Under the pieces are notes generated by a model, which did not search any database, had not been told where the DNA came from, and saw only the letters and a list, made by a program, of their open reading frames with translations. Positions 29,864 through 38,556 of a stretch of DNA of 64,000 bases are shown here, one piece after another. Every line of letters starts with the position of its first letter. Position 1 is the first letter of the stretch. This DNA comes from Candidatus Obscuribacterales bacterium (lineage in GTDB: Bacteria > Cyanobacteriota > Vampirovibrionia > Obscuribacterales > Obscuribacteraceae): NCBI GenBank assembly GCA_019752635.1, contig JAIELX010000016.1:62001-126000 (forward strand). Reading direction: 5' to 3'. The position numbers and the translations under genes are program-made.

Positions 29864-31564
29864 TCAAACCACATTTCGATTGCGCAGTTCGCGAGCAAGC
29901 CTCAGGCTGAAAGCACGAAAATTGGCCATTCGCGGATAAAGGACAATAGACCGTCCACCAGTTGCGACTACCTTCAGCCCGTCTCGGGGCAAGCGCTGTA
30001 CTGATGTGATTTCGCTCCATAGAAATTGGTGACGTCGGCCTGCAAAGTCGCCGCCAACAATTCGGGAATTGCTCCAAAATACGCGCAAGCGGGCTTCGTA
30101 ATGCGCAAGGGCGAGCGCAATGCACAGAAGGATAGAGAAGAAGCCGATCGGTCCGAAGACCACGCATTTACTGGCGAGGTCTTCTTTCGATGAAGTAAGC
30201 GCGACTGCAACCCAAATGGTCAATAAAACAATTAGCCCGATAATGCAGAACCTGTTCGATTCAACAAATGTGACGGGAAACTCCGCAACAAAGACATCCT
30301 CATCGCCAAAATCTACATTCACGTCCAGCTTTTTGACTGTGCCATCGCCCACCGGCACCGGCAATGCCGCGTTCTCCTCCAATACACGCATAAGCTTTTG
30401 TGCGAAAGATCCCCATCCGAGCAGGCTGGTGCGAATCTTGTATTTTCGCCCGTCTAAGGTCACGAGTACAAAGTGTTCCGAATCGTACTCCAAATGCATC
30501 AACTGGCGCCATCGTACTTCTTTCACGCGTCCGTAAACATCACGAGCGCAAAAGCCATCCTCATCCCATTTGACCCTCGTTGCCGCTATGGTTGCGAGCC
30601 AGCAAGCGCCCACCATCGCCATGAATCCGGAGAGCGCAGCCAATGTTCCAGAAAGTCCGGGCGCCGATGCCTCAAAAGCGCCGCAGCAAGAAAGCACGCA
30701 GGAGCCCCCGAAAGAGACCAGAATAACGATGGCCGCAATGTAGTCAGCGCGACTTTGTTCGAGAATACCGTCGAGCACCCTCTCCGGATCAGTTCTCGAT
30801 GCTAGCTCCTTGAGTCTGGAGCTGACGCAAGGCTGAACAATGTCTTTCAAGAAGTTGTGGTTTTCAGTGGTCTGGTGAATCTCGTCAGCGATAGACGCCC
30901 CCTTGCCGGCAGAATCGAGATTCAGAGCCTCACCGAAATGAGAGAGGGCACCAATCAAATTCTTCTGCTTTCGAAGAATTTGCCCACGGATCTTATGAAA
31001 ATCAGCGCATTGCGGATCAAGTCGCAACGCCTCATCGGCGCAATGGAGAGCAGCAGCGTGTTTTCCAAGAGCCATTGATGCCTGCGCTCTTAGTGCCCAT
31101 GCCGAAGCTGACTGAGAATCGAGTTCGATAGACTTTTCTAGACGCTTCAGACAACGGCGCGGGCGTAAGAATTCGAACGCAATGGAAGCAGCCATCTCAT
31201 GGTAGGCAGCATTTTCCGGGTCCAGCTGAATTGCTGTTTCAATGGCCTTCTCGGCCTCGTAGAACCGGTGAAACACAAGGAAAACACTGCGTTCGGCACA
31301 TTCATGCGCAATCAGCGCTGCTCTCACGAAATGCACGTAAGCATTATCGGGCTCAATGCGAACGGCTTCGTCGCTTGGCCATTTAGCAGCAGCGACATCG
31401 CCAAGGTTCAGCAGACAGAGAGCCCGCATGGCATGGCAGCTCGCGGACTCGGGCTCCTCAATCAGCGCATCCCGAAATACTCTTTCGGCCTCGGACCAAC
31501 GCCCCGCGTCAAACAGAAGCACCCCCCGCTCAAAAGATTCGTTGCGTTGCTCACCCAAATCCAT
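29864..31564 (-). CDS. TPR protein with four membrane segments and PH-like domains, 566 aa
   Basis: The N-terminal half is tetratricopeptide-like (WSEAERVFRDALIEEPESASCHAMRAL; AAALHCADEALRLDPQCADFHKIRG), covering about residues 5-230. Two hydrophobic segments follow near 280-340 (IAAIVILVSFGGSCVL; LSGFMAMVGACWLATIAA). A beta-rich domain that resembles a bacterial PH fold comes next (DEDGFCARDVYGRVKEVRWRQL). Two more membrane segments near 440-490 precede a second PH-like stretch (NSRIVGGDFAGRRHQFLWSEI). Its stop codon abuts the stop of the giant gene with no base between. The gene is thus convergent with the giant gene, and each transcript must read into the other or stop at once. A membrane scaffold role is likely; a functional link to the giant protein is unproven. 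Confidence 0.82.
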   Translation of the reverse strand: MDLGEQRNESFERGVLLFDAGRWSEAERVFRDALIEEPESASCHAMRALCLLNLGDVAAAKWPSDEAVRIEPDNAYVHFVRAALIAHECAERSVFLVFHRFYEAEKAIETAIQLDPENAAYHEMAASIAFEFLRPRRCLKRLEKSIELDSQSASAWALRAQASMALGKHAAALHCADEALRLDPQCADFHKIRGQILRKQKNLIGALSHFGEALNLDSAGKGASIADEIHQTTENHNFLKDIVQPCVSSRLKELASRTDPERVLDGILEQSRADYIAAIVILVSFGGSCVLSCCGAFEASAPGLSGTLAALSGFMAMVGACWLATIAATRVKWDEDGFCARDVYGRVKEVRWRQLMHLEYDSEHFVLVTLDGRKYKIRTSLLGWGSFAQKLMRVLEENAALPVPVGDGTVKKLDVNVDFGDEDVFVAEFPVTFVESNRFCIIGLIVLLTIWVAVALTSSKEDLASKCVVFGPIGFFSILLCIALALAHYEARLRVFWSNSRIVGGDFAGRRHQFLWSEITSVQRLPRDGLKVVATGGRSIVLYPRMANFRAFSLRLARELRNRNVV

Positions 31565-31733
31565 AGATTGCCCCAGCCACGGCTACTATAGCTATATCTA
31601 CGCCCCCGATAACACCATACCCGGACAAGCCACCGAAGTGGCTTAAATCTGATCAGGGCGTAAGACAGAAAGCCGACAAGCTACGTCTGAAGCTCGCAGA
31701 TTACGCGAAATCGAGGCGTGGCCAGCGTGGACT

Positions 31734-32693
31734 TTACTGCACTGAAACGATGGCACCGGAAGCGGTGCCGTTGCCTTGCTGCAACAACTTCTTGATCTCC
31801 GGCATCGCAGCCATAGCGGCTCTGTCACCAGCATCGATGGCGTCTCTAATCTCAGACTTTCGCATCGATAGAAAATTCACCTTGTTTACATCAGGTCGCA
31901 ATGTCACGGATGCTTGGGCTCGTTCTGGATTGTCGATTTTCCGAAGCATCAGCCCCATTACGCGGTCAGCCACTTCGGGGAACGTATGCGTTGCACTTTC
32001 ATCAACTTGCTCAGCAGCATCAATCTCTACAGCGATAACGTAGTCTGCGCCGAGCTCCTTTGTATGTGCAACTGGCAAGTTGTTGAGCACACCGCCATCA
32101 ACGAAGACACCATCACGGGTTCTCACCGGCTGGCACAGCAGTGGTACAGCGCTGCTAGCTTGAAGTGCAGTCGACAAATCGCCGGAGCGCAAGGCCGATT
32201 CCTTTCCATCGAGAAGATTGACCACCACTGCGGAGAACGGGCGATTCAGCTTTTCTATGGTCCGGCGCTCCTTCGATATCAACCTGGTATAGTCACGCAC
32301 CATATGCTTGCCGGCGAACAGGCCTTCAGTATTCTTGCCGCAAACCATTCCCGGCAAACGCACGACGGGCGCACCGGACGCCATTGACTTGGCGAGCCTG
32401 CCACTGATTAACAGCTCTTCGATTTTCTCAAGCGGTACATCCGCGCAGTAGAGCCCACCGACTATAGCACCCATACTAGTTCCGGAAATCATGTCTATCG
32501 GTATGCCTTCACGACTAAGCGCACGCAAGACCCCGATATGGCAGGCACCACGCATGCCACCACCACCCAATGCCAGTCCAATTTTACGACGAGGGAGATC
32601 GGATTCCGACTGAGCATTGCTCGACAACGATGTCGTCAGACTGCCGAGCAGAATGGCAGCACATACACCGACAGAAAACCGTCTGTTTTTCAT
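31734..32693 (-). CDS. Patatin-like phospholipase, secreted
   Basis: Acyl hydrolase of the patatin/RssA-type family, acting on membrane lipids. A signal sequence is present (RRFSVGVCAAILLGSLTTSLSSNAQ). The oxyanion glycine motif GGGGMRG is followed by the nucleophile elbow GTSMG with Ser73, and the partner Asp199 lies in VDGGVLNNLPV. The catalytic dyad is therefore complete. A short C-terminal extension holds Asp/Arg-rich helices. A GAGG lies four bases before the ATG. The gene is separated by 169 bases from the TPR/PH-like gene downstream, and it diverges from the small acidic ORF across about 300 bases. The family is certain; exact lipid substrate is not. Confidence 0.94.
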   Translation of the reverse strand: MKNRRFSVGVCAAILLGSLTTSLSSNAQSESDLPRRKIGLALGGGGMRGACHIGVLRALSREGIPIDMISGTSMGAIVGGLYCADVPLEKIEELLISGRLAKSMASGAPVVRLPGMVCGKNTEGLFAGKHMVRDYTRLISKERRTIEKLNRPFSAVVVNLLDGKESALRSGDLSTALQASSAVPLLCQPVRTRDGVFVDGGVLNNLPVAHTKELGADYVIAVEIDAAEQVDESATHTFPEVADRVMGLMLRKIDNPERAQASVTLRPDVNKVNFLSMRKSEIRDAIDAGDRAAMAAMPEIKKLLQQGNGTASGAIVSVQ

Positions 32694-32774
32694 AAATCCT
32701 CAAACTGAGCCGAATCGCCTTAGCAACTATCGAACATTATCAATCATCTCTTTCCTGTACAGAGAAATAAGCAT

Positions 32775-32788
32775 CACTTCATGAAGTG
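32775..32788. promoter_or_regulatory. Perfect 14-bp palindrome in a divergent promoter region
   Basis: CACTTCATGAAGTG equals its own reverse complement. It lies about 80 bases before the patatin start and about 200 bases before the small ORF on the other strand. An operator for either gene is possible. Confidence 0.4.
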
Positions 32789-32896
32789 TCCGCCTCCCAT
32801 CACGTGAACAGCCTAGTCAAAGAGAATGAACCAATCATTCGAAGCCTGCAGCAGACTACACACATTTAGATGAATGCGGAACGCAATTCTTGACGA

Positions 32897-32914
32897 GTTC
32901 ATTCTTTGTTCATT
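32897..32914 (+). promoter_or_regulatory. Tandem GTTCATT repeats with 11-bp period
   Basis: GTTCATT occurs at 32897-32903 and again at 32908-32914, 11 bases apart, about 80 bases before the small ORF. A TTGACG precedes them at 32890-32895. Direct repeats at 11-bp period are typical binding sites of OmpR/PhoB-type regulators. Confidence 0.35.
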
Positions 32915-32991
32915 ACTCACGCATATGCTCTTTTCATGGAAAGGCAAAACGCCCGCCAGACGGCGAAAAAGGCGAGATAAGGAGAAATAGC

Positions 32992-33240
32992 ATGAACGAA
33001 TTCGATGCATACGAAATGGACGAACAATGCGATGAAGACGACGCTGACCTTGGAAGCGCGCTGCACGACGAAGTGTATTCTAAAGGGCTTGCAACGCTTG
33101 CCGCATTGGCGACTGCCCAAAGCACCGCTTACAAGGCGCATATCGACGGGCAAGGAAACATAATCGCACTTCAAGCTCCGATTCAGAACGCAGTATCGAT
33201 TCGCTACGCACGGCACTCAAGAAACTGCGCAAAAGAATAG
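32992..33240 (+). CDS. Small acidic protein, 82 aa, possibly the front of a broken response-regulator gene
   Basis: ATG 32992 has AAGGAG seven bases upstream, a strong site. The N-terminus is very acidic (MNEFDAYEMDEQCDEDDADLG), followed by an Ala-rich helix (GLATLAALATAQSTAYKAH) and a short beta-like segment (IDGQGNIIAL). The last 23 residues run over DNA whose other frame encodes a winged-helix C-terminus, so the gene may be the 5' part of a regulator that suffered an internal deletion with frame change. Alternatively it is a genuine small protein, given the strong ribosome site. No family is recognised for the acidic part. Confidence 0.55.
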   Translation: MNEFDAYEMDEQCDEDDADLGSALHDEVYSKGLATLAALATAQSTAYKAHIDGQGNIIALQAPIQNAVSIRYARHSRNCAKE

Positions 33241-33305
33241 ACACTGCTGATGAAACTTCAATGATCTCGAATATACATGGCATTGGCTACAAAATTTCCG
33301 ACTAG
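33084..33305 (+). pseudogene. Remnant of an OmpR/PhoB-type winged-helix DNA-binding domain
   Basis: In the frame two bases offset from the small ORF, the DNA encodes SERSIDSLRTALKKLRKRI, a short linker, then ISNIHGIGYKISD and a stop at 33303-33305. This is the recognition helix and final beta-hairpin of OmpR-type regulators (compare the family pattern R-S/T-V/I-D-x-x-x-x-x-L-R-x-K-I ... I-x-T-V-x-G-x-G-Y). The frame has no start codon of its own before the motif and lacks the first half of the winged helix. A deletion plus frameshift relative to the upstream ORF best explains it. A programmed frameshift is a less likely alternative. Confidence 0.6.
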
Positions 33306-33385
33306 CGCTGTTTTCAGAACGCATCGCATTGACGGAGTATAGAGAAGACGGCAGCGGGGGCTTCGACCACTACTTAAGCTCCAAC

Positions 33386-33420
33386 GAAACGGGATGCGAT
33401 TATTGATCGCATCCCGTTTC
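33386..33420. terminator. 15-bp perfect hairpin between convergent genes
   Basis: GAAACGGGATGCGAT (33386-33400) pairs perfectly with ATCGCATCCCGTTTC (33406-33420) around a 5-base loop. It lies 18 bases past the aminopeptidase stop on that gene's strand and after the winged-helix remnant on the other. T-runs are poor on both sides, so it may end or stabilise transcripts rather than act as a classic terminator. Confidence 0.6.
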
Positions 33421-33437
33421 ACACTTACGTCGTAGTC

Positions 33438-35999
33438 TTACTTCAAAGCCGGCAGAACGCGTTTGCCTTCGCGCTCTTTGAACTTGATGGCCACATGGAG
33501 CCTTTCGCGGTGCTGCTCGATGGTCTTGCCGCCTTGAGGTATCGGATTCTTCTTCAGGAATTCATCCACTTCCTTCGCCATTTCCGGACAAATCAAGGAA
33601 GTCATTCCTTCCATCATGCGTGGAATTGAATTGTTGGGATACTTTTCGTTGATCCACTTCCAATTCTCCTTCATGTGCTCCCAAGCCAGTTTGCCACCGA
33701 CGATGTTTGCCATGACGGAACGCAGCAGATACGGAGCATTCTGAGTACGAACATCGCCACTGGTGGCTTTGTTCAAAGTCTCCTTAAGCAGCTCCTTGTC
33801 TCTGAAAGCAGCAAGAGCAAACAAGTAGCGCTCTTCGTCCTGTGGAGTCTTAGCCGTTTGCCAGGCAGTGACAAACTCGTCGTAGCGAGTACGATCACCG
33901 ACAGTCGCGAGAATACCCACGATGGAAGGCAGCAAGTTCGGATCGACGCTTGATTGATCCTTCTTATAAGAATCAAACATTTCCCTGGCCTTGTCGTGCG
34001 TTGCTTTGCACTGCCCAACCGTCCCAAGAGAACCAATGAGCGTGGCACGCAGTTGACGAAGCAATTGATCTTCGTTCGCGGCAGGCTTCCAACCCAGCTT
34101 CTCGACGGCAGGACCGATCAGTTTTTGTGTGAAAGCAGCAAGTGCCGGGCGGTCGTTTTCATCAATCACTCGCTCCAGATAAGAAAGCGACTGCGCTATC
34201 ACATACCAAACGTTCTTATCAGTTTCATGTTGGAACATTGGCAGCATCTTCAAGTAATCGGCTGCTTCGGTATAGCCCGCGACGACCATTGCCCAGGTGT
34301 CGTTGACCAGGTTGAAGCGCTCGGTACCGTTCAACTTATCGAATACGCCGTTGGTCACCTTCTGGAGAAGATCGGAAGAGTAGCGCACGCGATAGAAGCC
34401 GTGTCCGCCAGCGTTAACGACGACGTAATCCGCGGCACTTCCTAGATCTACAGTGGTGCTTTCTTCGGTAAGCAAAACTTTCTTCTGCTCACGCTTGTCA
34501 CCGCGAGCTACCTCGATGATGATCGGCACATGGAAAAGTTGTTTCTCGCGGGTCTTATCCGGCAAGAAATAGAATCGCTCTTGCGAGAGTTTGAGCTTGG
34601 TGCCTTCAAGCGAAACACTGATGACCGGATGTCCCTTTTGGAATATCCAGGAATCCATCATTGCTCGCACGGGAGCCTTAGACTCGTGCTCGATAGCGTC
34701 CCAGAGATCGCCTGTTTCCGTGTTGGCGAACTGGTGCTTGTTCAAGTAATAGCTCACGCCCTTACGGAATGCATCCTTGTCCAGGAATTGCTCAAGCATG
34801 CGCAATACTGATGCGCCTTTCTCATAGGTCAACACGTCGAACATTGCTTCGCATTCGTGCGGATGGCGTACGGGAAACTCAATCGGGCGAGTGGCAACAA
34901 GGCTGTCAGTCAGAAATGCAGCAGCGCGCGAAACGCCGAAGGTGCTCCATCTTTGCCATTCCGGCTTGAACGCATCCACTGCCAGCATTTCAGCAAAAGT
35001 CGCAAATGCTTCGTTTAACCATATGCCGTTCCACCAACTCATCGTTGTGAGATCGCCAAACCACATGTGCGCAATTTCGTGAGCAACCACGTCCGCGATA
35101 CGCTCCAACTCTGTATGCGAAGCATTCTCTTGATCGACAAGCAATGCGGTTTCGCGATACGTTACGCAACCAAGATTCTCCATTGCGCCAAAGGCGAAAT
35201 CAGGAATCGCAATCATGTCCAGCTTGTCGCCGGCATAAGGCACGCTGTAGTACTTCTCAAAGAAGTTCAGCGAGTGGACGCCAATGCCTACAGCAAAGGG
35301 AGTCAGCTTTTCCTTGCCGGGGGAGCACCAGACGCGCACAGGCGTCTTGCCGGCCATTGCAACTTCGGTACCAACAAGTTCGCCGACCACATACGCCACC
35401 AGATAGGTAGACATTTTGATGGTGTCTTTGAATTCAACTTGCTTCTTGCCATTGCCGAGCTTCTTTTCGCTGGCAACGCTTGCGTTCGATAGCGCAGTCA
35501 AATGTTCATCTACTATCAAAGTAGACTGGTAGACCGCCTTGAAATCCGGCTCGTCGAAGCAGGGAAACGCACGGCGCGCATCCGTAGCTTCGAACTGCGT
35601 TACAGCCATCACTTTTGGATTGCCCTGCGCATCCTTATAAGTGCTTCGATAGAACCCGCGCAGCTTGTCATTCAGTGCGCCGGTAAATTTGATGAGGAGG
35701 CTTTGCTTGCCCGGCTTGAGCGATTCTTTGAAAGTAAGCTTCAGGCGTTCATTTTCCGGGAGCAATGCGATGGTAGCTTCTTGATTGCCGGCCTTGGCCG
35801 AATGTACTTCCAGCTCCAGGGCGTTCAGCAGAACTTCGGTGACTGGTTCTTTGACTTCCACTTCAATTGTTACTTCCCCGTCAAACTTGAACTTTTCAAG
35901 GTCCGGGCTCAAAGTAATTTGATAGCGAACAGGTATAACCGTGCGCGGCAACCTGTATTCCAGTGTTTCCGCTTCCGCAACCGCCGATGTCGTAGACAT
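33438..35999 (-). CDS. Zinc aminopeptidase, family M1 (puromycin-sensitive/ERAP-like)
   Basis: Removes N-terminal amino acids from peptides. ATG 35999 has GGAGG six bases upstream. At 853 residues it matches the family length. An N-terminal beta domain is followed by the exopeptidase motif GAMEN (271-275). The zinc site is H307-E-I-A-H311, with third ligand Glu330 in WLNEAFATF. A C-terminal helical ERAP1_C-like domain fills the rest. No signal peptide is visible, so it is probably cytoplasmic, acting late in protein turnover. The gene is monocistronic and ends just before a 15-bp hairpin. Identification is firm; I leave the symbol open because the sequence is closer to the eukaryotic-type subfamily than to E. 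coli PepN. Confidence 0.95.
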   Translation of the reverse strand: MSTTSAVAEAETLEYRLPRTVIPVRYQITLSPDLEKFKFDGEVTIEVEVKEPVTEVLLNALELEVHSAKAGNQEATIALLPENERLKLTFKESLKPGKQSLLIKFTGALNDKLRGFYRSTYKDAQGNPKVMAVTQFEATDARRAFPCFDEPDFKAVYQSTLIVDEHLTALSNASVASEKKLGNGKKQVEFKDTIKMSTYLVAYVVGELVGTEVAMAGKTPVRVWCSPGKEKLTPFAVGIGVHSLNFFEKYYSVPYAGDKLDMIAIPDFAFGAMENLGCVTYRETALLVDQENASHTELERIADVVAHEIAHMWFGDLTTMSWWNGIWLNEAFATFAEMLAVDAFKPEWQRWSTFGVSRAAAFLTDSLVATRPIEFPVRHPHECEAMFDVLTYEKGASVLRMLEQFLDKDAFRKGVSYYLNKHQFANTETGDLWDAIEHESKAPVRAMMDSWIFQKGHPVISVSLEGTKLKLSQERFYFLPDKTREKQLFHVPIIIEVARGDKREQKKVLLTEESTTVDLGSAADYVVVNAGGHGFYRVRYSSDLLQKVTNGVFDKLNGTERFNLVNDTWAMVVAGYTEAADYLKMLPMFQHETDKNVWYVIAQSLSYLERVIDENDRPALAAFTQKLIGPAVEKLGWKPAANEDQLLRQLRATLIGSLGTVGQCKATHDKAREMFDSYKKDQSSVDPNLLPSIVGILATVGDRTRYDEFVTAWQTAKTPQDEERYLFALAAFRDKELLKETLNKATSGDVRTQNAPYLLRSVMANIVGGKLAWEHMKENWKWINEKYPNNSIPRMMEGMTSLICPEMAKEVDEFLKKNPIPQGGKTIEQHRERLHVAIKFKEREGKRVLPALK

Positions 36000-36263
36000 G
36001 TTTGCCTCCTGCGCTAACCAGTATTAATCGTGAATGCCTTCTGCATCAACGCCAGCATACGGGCAAATCTGTAACCCGGCTCCTGCAGACAATCTCCTGG
36101 ACATCACTTCTCAAGAGAGTGCCCGTGGCGCTGAAGAATGAGAGAGAGATTACCACAAGAAGCACATGCGATGTACATAGCATCAATCAAGACATTTAAG
36201 TAGAATATGCGTTCGTGTCCGGGGCGCGCCCGGTGGGTCGTCAGATCGAGGTACATCGTCATA

Positions 36264-38117
36264 ATGGTTGAAGTTCAAGTTTCCAAGGTAGAGACATGGC
36301 GTCAGTTAGCCCGGCAATTGCGGGTAGACAGCATCCGTTGCACCACGGCAGCCGGGTCGGGACACCCGACATCATCCATGTCCGCCGCGGACATAATGGC
36401 CGTGCTGATGGAGAAGTACCTCCGGTACGACTTCAACGATCCGGCCTATCCCAACAATGATCGATTGATTTTCTCCAAGGGACATGCCGCTCCGCTGCTT
36501 TATTCGTTCTACAAAGCCGCCGGCGCCATCGACGACAAAGAGCTTCTGAGCTTGCGCAAGATGGGAAGCCGCTTGGAAGGGCACCCGGTGCCGGAAGTGC
36601 TGCCGTGGGTGGACGTTGCAACCGGATCGCTCGGACAGGGGCTCTGCATGGGCGTCGGGATGGCGATGAACGGGAAATCTCTGGACAAGCTCCCCTATCG
36701 CGTCTGGGTACTGATGGGAGACAGCGAAACCGCCGAGGGCTCCGTATGGGAAGCTTTCAATACAGCCTCGTTCTACAATCTGGACAACCTGATTGCCATC
36801 ATTGACATGAACAGACTGGGACAGCGCGGTCCGACAGAGCTGCAATGGCAGTCGGAAGTTTATGCCAACCGCGCCCGCGCATTTGGCTGGCACGCCATCG
36901 AAATCGACGGGCACAATTGCGAGCAGGTTGACGCCGCATTTGCCGAAGCAATCAAAATCACCGGCAAACCAACCGTCATAATCGCCAAAACCGAAAAAGG
37001 ACATGGCGCATCGCTGACGGCAAACAAAGAGAACTGGCACGGCAAAGCTCTCTCCAAGGAGCAGGCGGCCGAGGCCATAAAGGAACTGGGCGGCGAAACA
37101 AACACAGTAATCAAAGTGCAAGCTCCCACTAAGGTCGATTTCAAAGCACCCGGCAAGAACGGCGAGTTCAAGGCCCCGGTGTACGACAAGCCGGCGGCCA
37201 CTCGAGAAGCATATGGTGATGCGCTTAGAGCGGTCGGGGCCTACCGCCAGGACGTGGTGGTACTCGACGCTGAAGTGGGCAACTCCACCTTCTCGGAGCG
37301 CTTTAAAGAGGCTTATCCGGATCGTTTCTTCGAGATGTATATTGCCGAACAACAAATGGTTGGTGCGGCACTGGGATTTGCAACTCGCGGTAAAGTAGCA
37401 TTTGCCTCGACTTTCGCAGCTTTCCTGACTCGCGCCTACGACTTCGTCCGCATGGGAGCCGTTTCGCGATGCACGATCAGCTTGTGCGGTTCCCACGCTG
37501 GCGTTTCAATCGGGCAAGATGGACCGTCGCAAATGGCGCTTGAAGATCTGGCGATGATGCGAGCCATTGGTGGCAGCACCGTGCTTTATCCATCGGATGC
37601 AGTTTCCGCTTGCCACCTCGTCAATTCGATGGCGGATTTGAAAGGCATCAGCTACATGCGCACCACAAGAGAGAAAACACCCATTCTCTACAACAATGAT
37701 GAAAAGTTTCCGATAGGCGGAAGCAAAACCTTGCGCAAATCCGACTCCGATAAAGCGACATTGATTGCCGCAGGCATCACTTTGCACGAAAGCGTAAAGG
37801 CTGCCGACCAACTGAAAGCAGAAGGCATAAATGTTCGCATAATCGATCTCTATTCATTGAAGCCGATCGACAAAGCAACATTGCACAAGGCTGCCGAAGA
37901 AACAGGATTGCTGATTACCGTTGAAGACCACTGGCCCGAAGGTGGTATCGGCGATGCCGTTTTGGAAGCTTTCGCCGATGGTGGCAAAACATTGCCGCGC
38001 GTGGTCAAACTTGCGGTGAAGGGTATGCCGGCATGCGGCGCACCGGATGAGCTGATGGATCAAGCAGGAATCGACGCTAAGCACATTGTTGCCGCCGTGA
38101 AACAGCACATCAAATAG
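36264..38117 (+). CDS. tkt: Transketolase, short (animal/archaeal-like) type
   Basis: Thiamine-diphosphate enzyme that moves two-carbon units between sugar phosphates in the pentose phosphate pathway. Start ATG 36264 (MVEVQVSKVETW) is preferred; a 19-codon upstream extension looks like leader. At 617 residues it is shorter than the usual ~660-residue bacterial enzyme. Motifs such as GSGHPTSSMSAADIMAVL resemble the animal transketolase. The thiamine-binding segment GDSETAEGSVWEAFN...IIDMNRLGQ and the catalytic-Glu region AEQQMVGAALGFATRG are intact. N- and C-terminal halves are fused in one chain. Two helical-repeat genes follow after 19 bases and an overlap, suggesting one operon. Confidence 0.94.
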   Translation: MVEVQVSKVETWRQLARQLRVDSIRCTTAAGSGHPTSSMSAADIMAVLMEKYLRYDFNDPAYPNNDRLIFSKGHAAPLLYSFYKAAGAIDDKELLSLRKMGSRLEGHPVPEVLPWVDVATGSLGQGLCMGVGMAMNGKSLDKLPYRVWVLMGDSETAEGSVWEAFNTASFYNLDNLIAIIDMNRLGQRGPTELQWQSEVYANRARAFGWHAIEIDGHNCEQVDAAFAEAIKITGKPTVIIAKTEKGHGASLTANKENWHGKALSKEQAAEAIKELGGETNTVIKVQAPTKVDFKAPGKNGEFKAPVYDKPAATREAYGDALRAVGAYRQDVVVLDAEVGNSTFSERFKEAYPDRFFEMYIAEQQMVGAALGFATRGKVAFASTFAAFLTRAYDFVRMGAVSRCTISLCGSHAGVSIGQDGPSQMALEDLAMMRAIGGSTVLYPSDAVSACHLVNSMADLKGISYMRTTREKTPILYNNDEKFPIGGSKTLRKSDSDKATLIAAGITLHESVKAADQLKAEGINVRIIDLYSLKPIDKATLHKAAEETGLLITVEDHWPEGGIGDAVLEAFADGGKTLPRVVKLAVKGMPACGAPDELMDQAGIDAKHIVAAVKQHIK

Positions 38118-38136
38118 CCCCTCGAGGGAGGCAACC

Positions 38137-38556
38137 GTGTCCTGGCAAGACTGGGCCGAAAGGCAGAAGCTGCGAGTGGACCTGGCTACGCTAGGCAGGC
38201 ATGTCAGTGCGTTAAAAACTGAACACGAAACGGTTGCTTCAGTAAGCAGCCGCATGGTGGGCAGCCGCATTCACAGAGCCAGCGCGGATTACTGGCGCGC
38301 TGTCAAAGCATTCTCGAAAGAGGACTTTGACAGCGCCCGTAACATGATTGACGCCGGGATGGTGGAAACGGACTTCATTCGAAAGCTGTTGGACGCCGAA
38401 ACTGCCGAGCGTGAGCTCGGCGAAGGGCTCTACTTCGAGTACTCGGACAAAACCGACAAGCACTCTTCTCTAGCGCGCATAGACAGATCGCTAATGGAAG
38501 TTGCGCTGGAGCTACAATCGCTCGTGAGCTATTGCCGAAGGAAAACACGGCATTGA
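38137..38556 (+). CDS. Helical-repeat protein, 139 aa
   Basis: Function not recognised. GTG 38137 has GGAGG about five bases upstream and lies 19 bases after the transketolase stop. The product is all-helical by appearance, with no membrane segment or signal. It contains a hairpin unit (IHRASADYWRAVKAFSKEDFDSARNMIDAGMVE, cited here as its positions about 48-80) like those repeated in the next protein, so the two are probably distant paralogues. Its last bases overlap the next gene in a TTGA arrangement, which points to coupled translation. TPR-like or MIT-like scaffold roles are possible but unproven. Confidence 0.7.
   Translation: MSWQDWAERQKLRVDLATLGRHVSALKTEHETVASVSSRMVGSRIHRASADYWRAVKAFSKEDFDSARNMIDAGMVETDFIRKLLDAETAERELGEGLYFEYSDKTDKHSSLARIDRSLMEVALELQSLVSYCRRKTRH

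Noticed and set aside
36372..37496. 374-residue minus-strand frame opposite transketolase
   Set aside because: Antisense shadow of a strongly conserved gene; Cys/Gly/Arg-rich composition is typical of such shadows.
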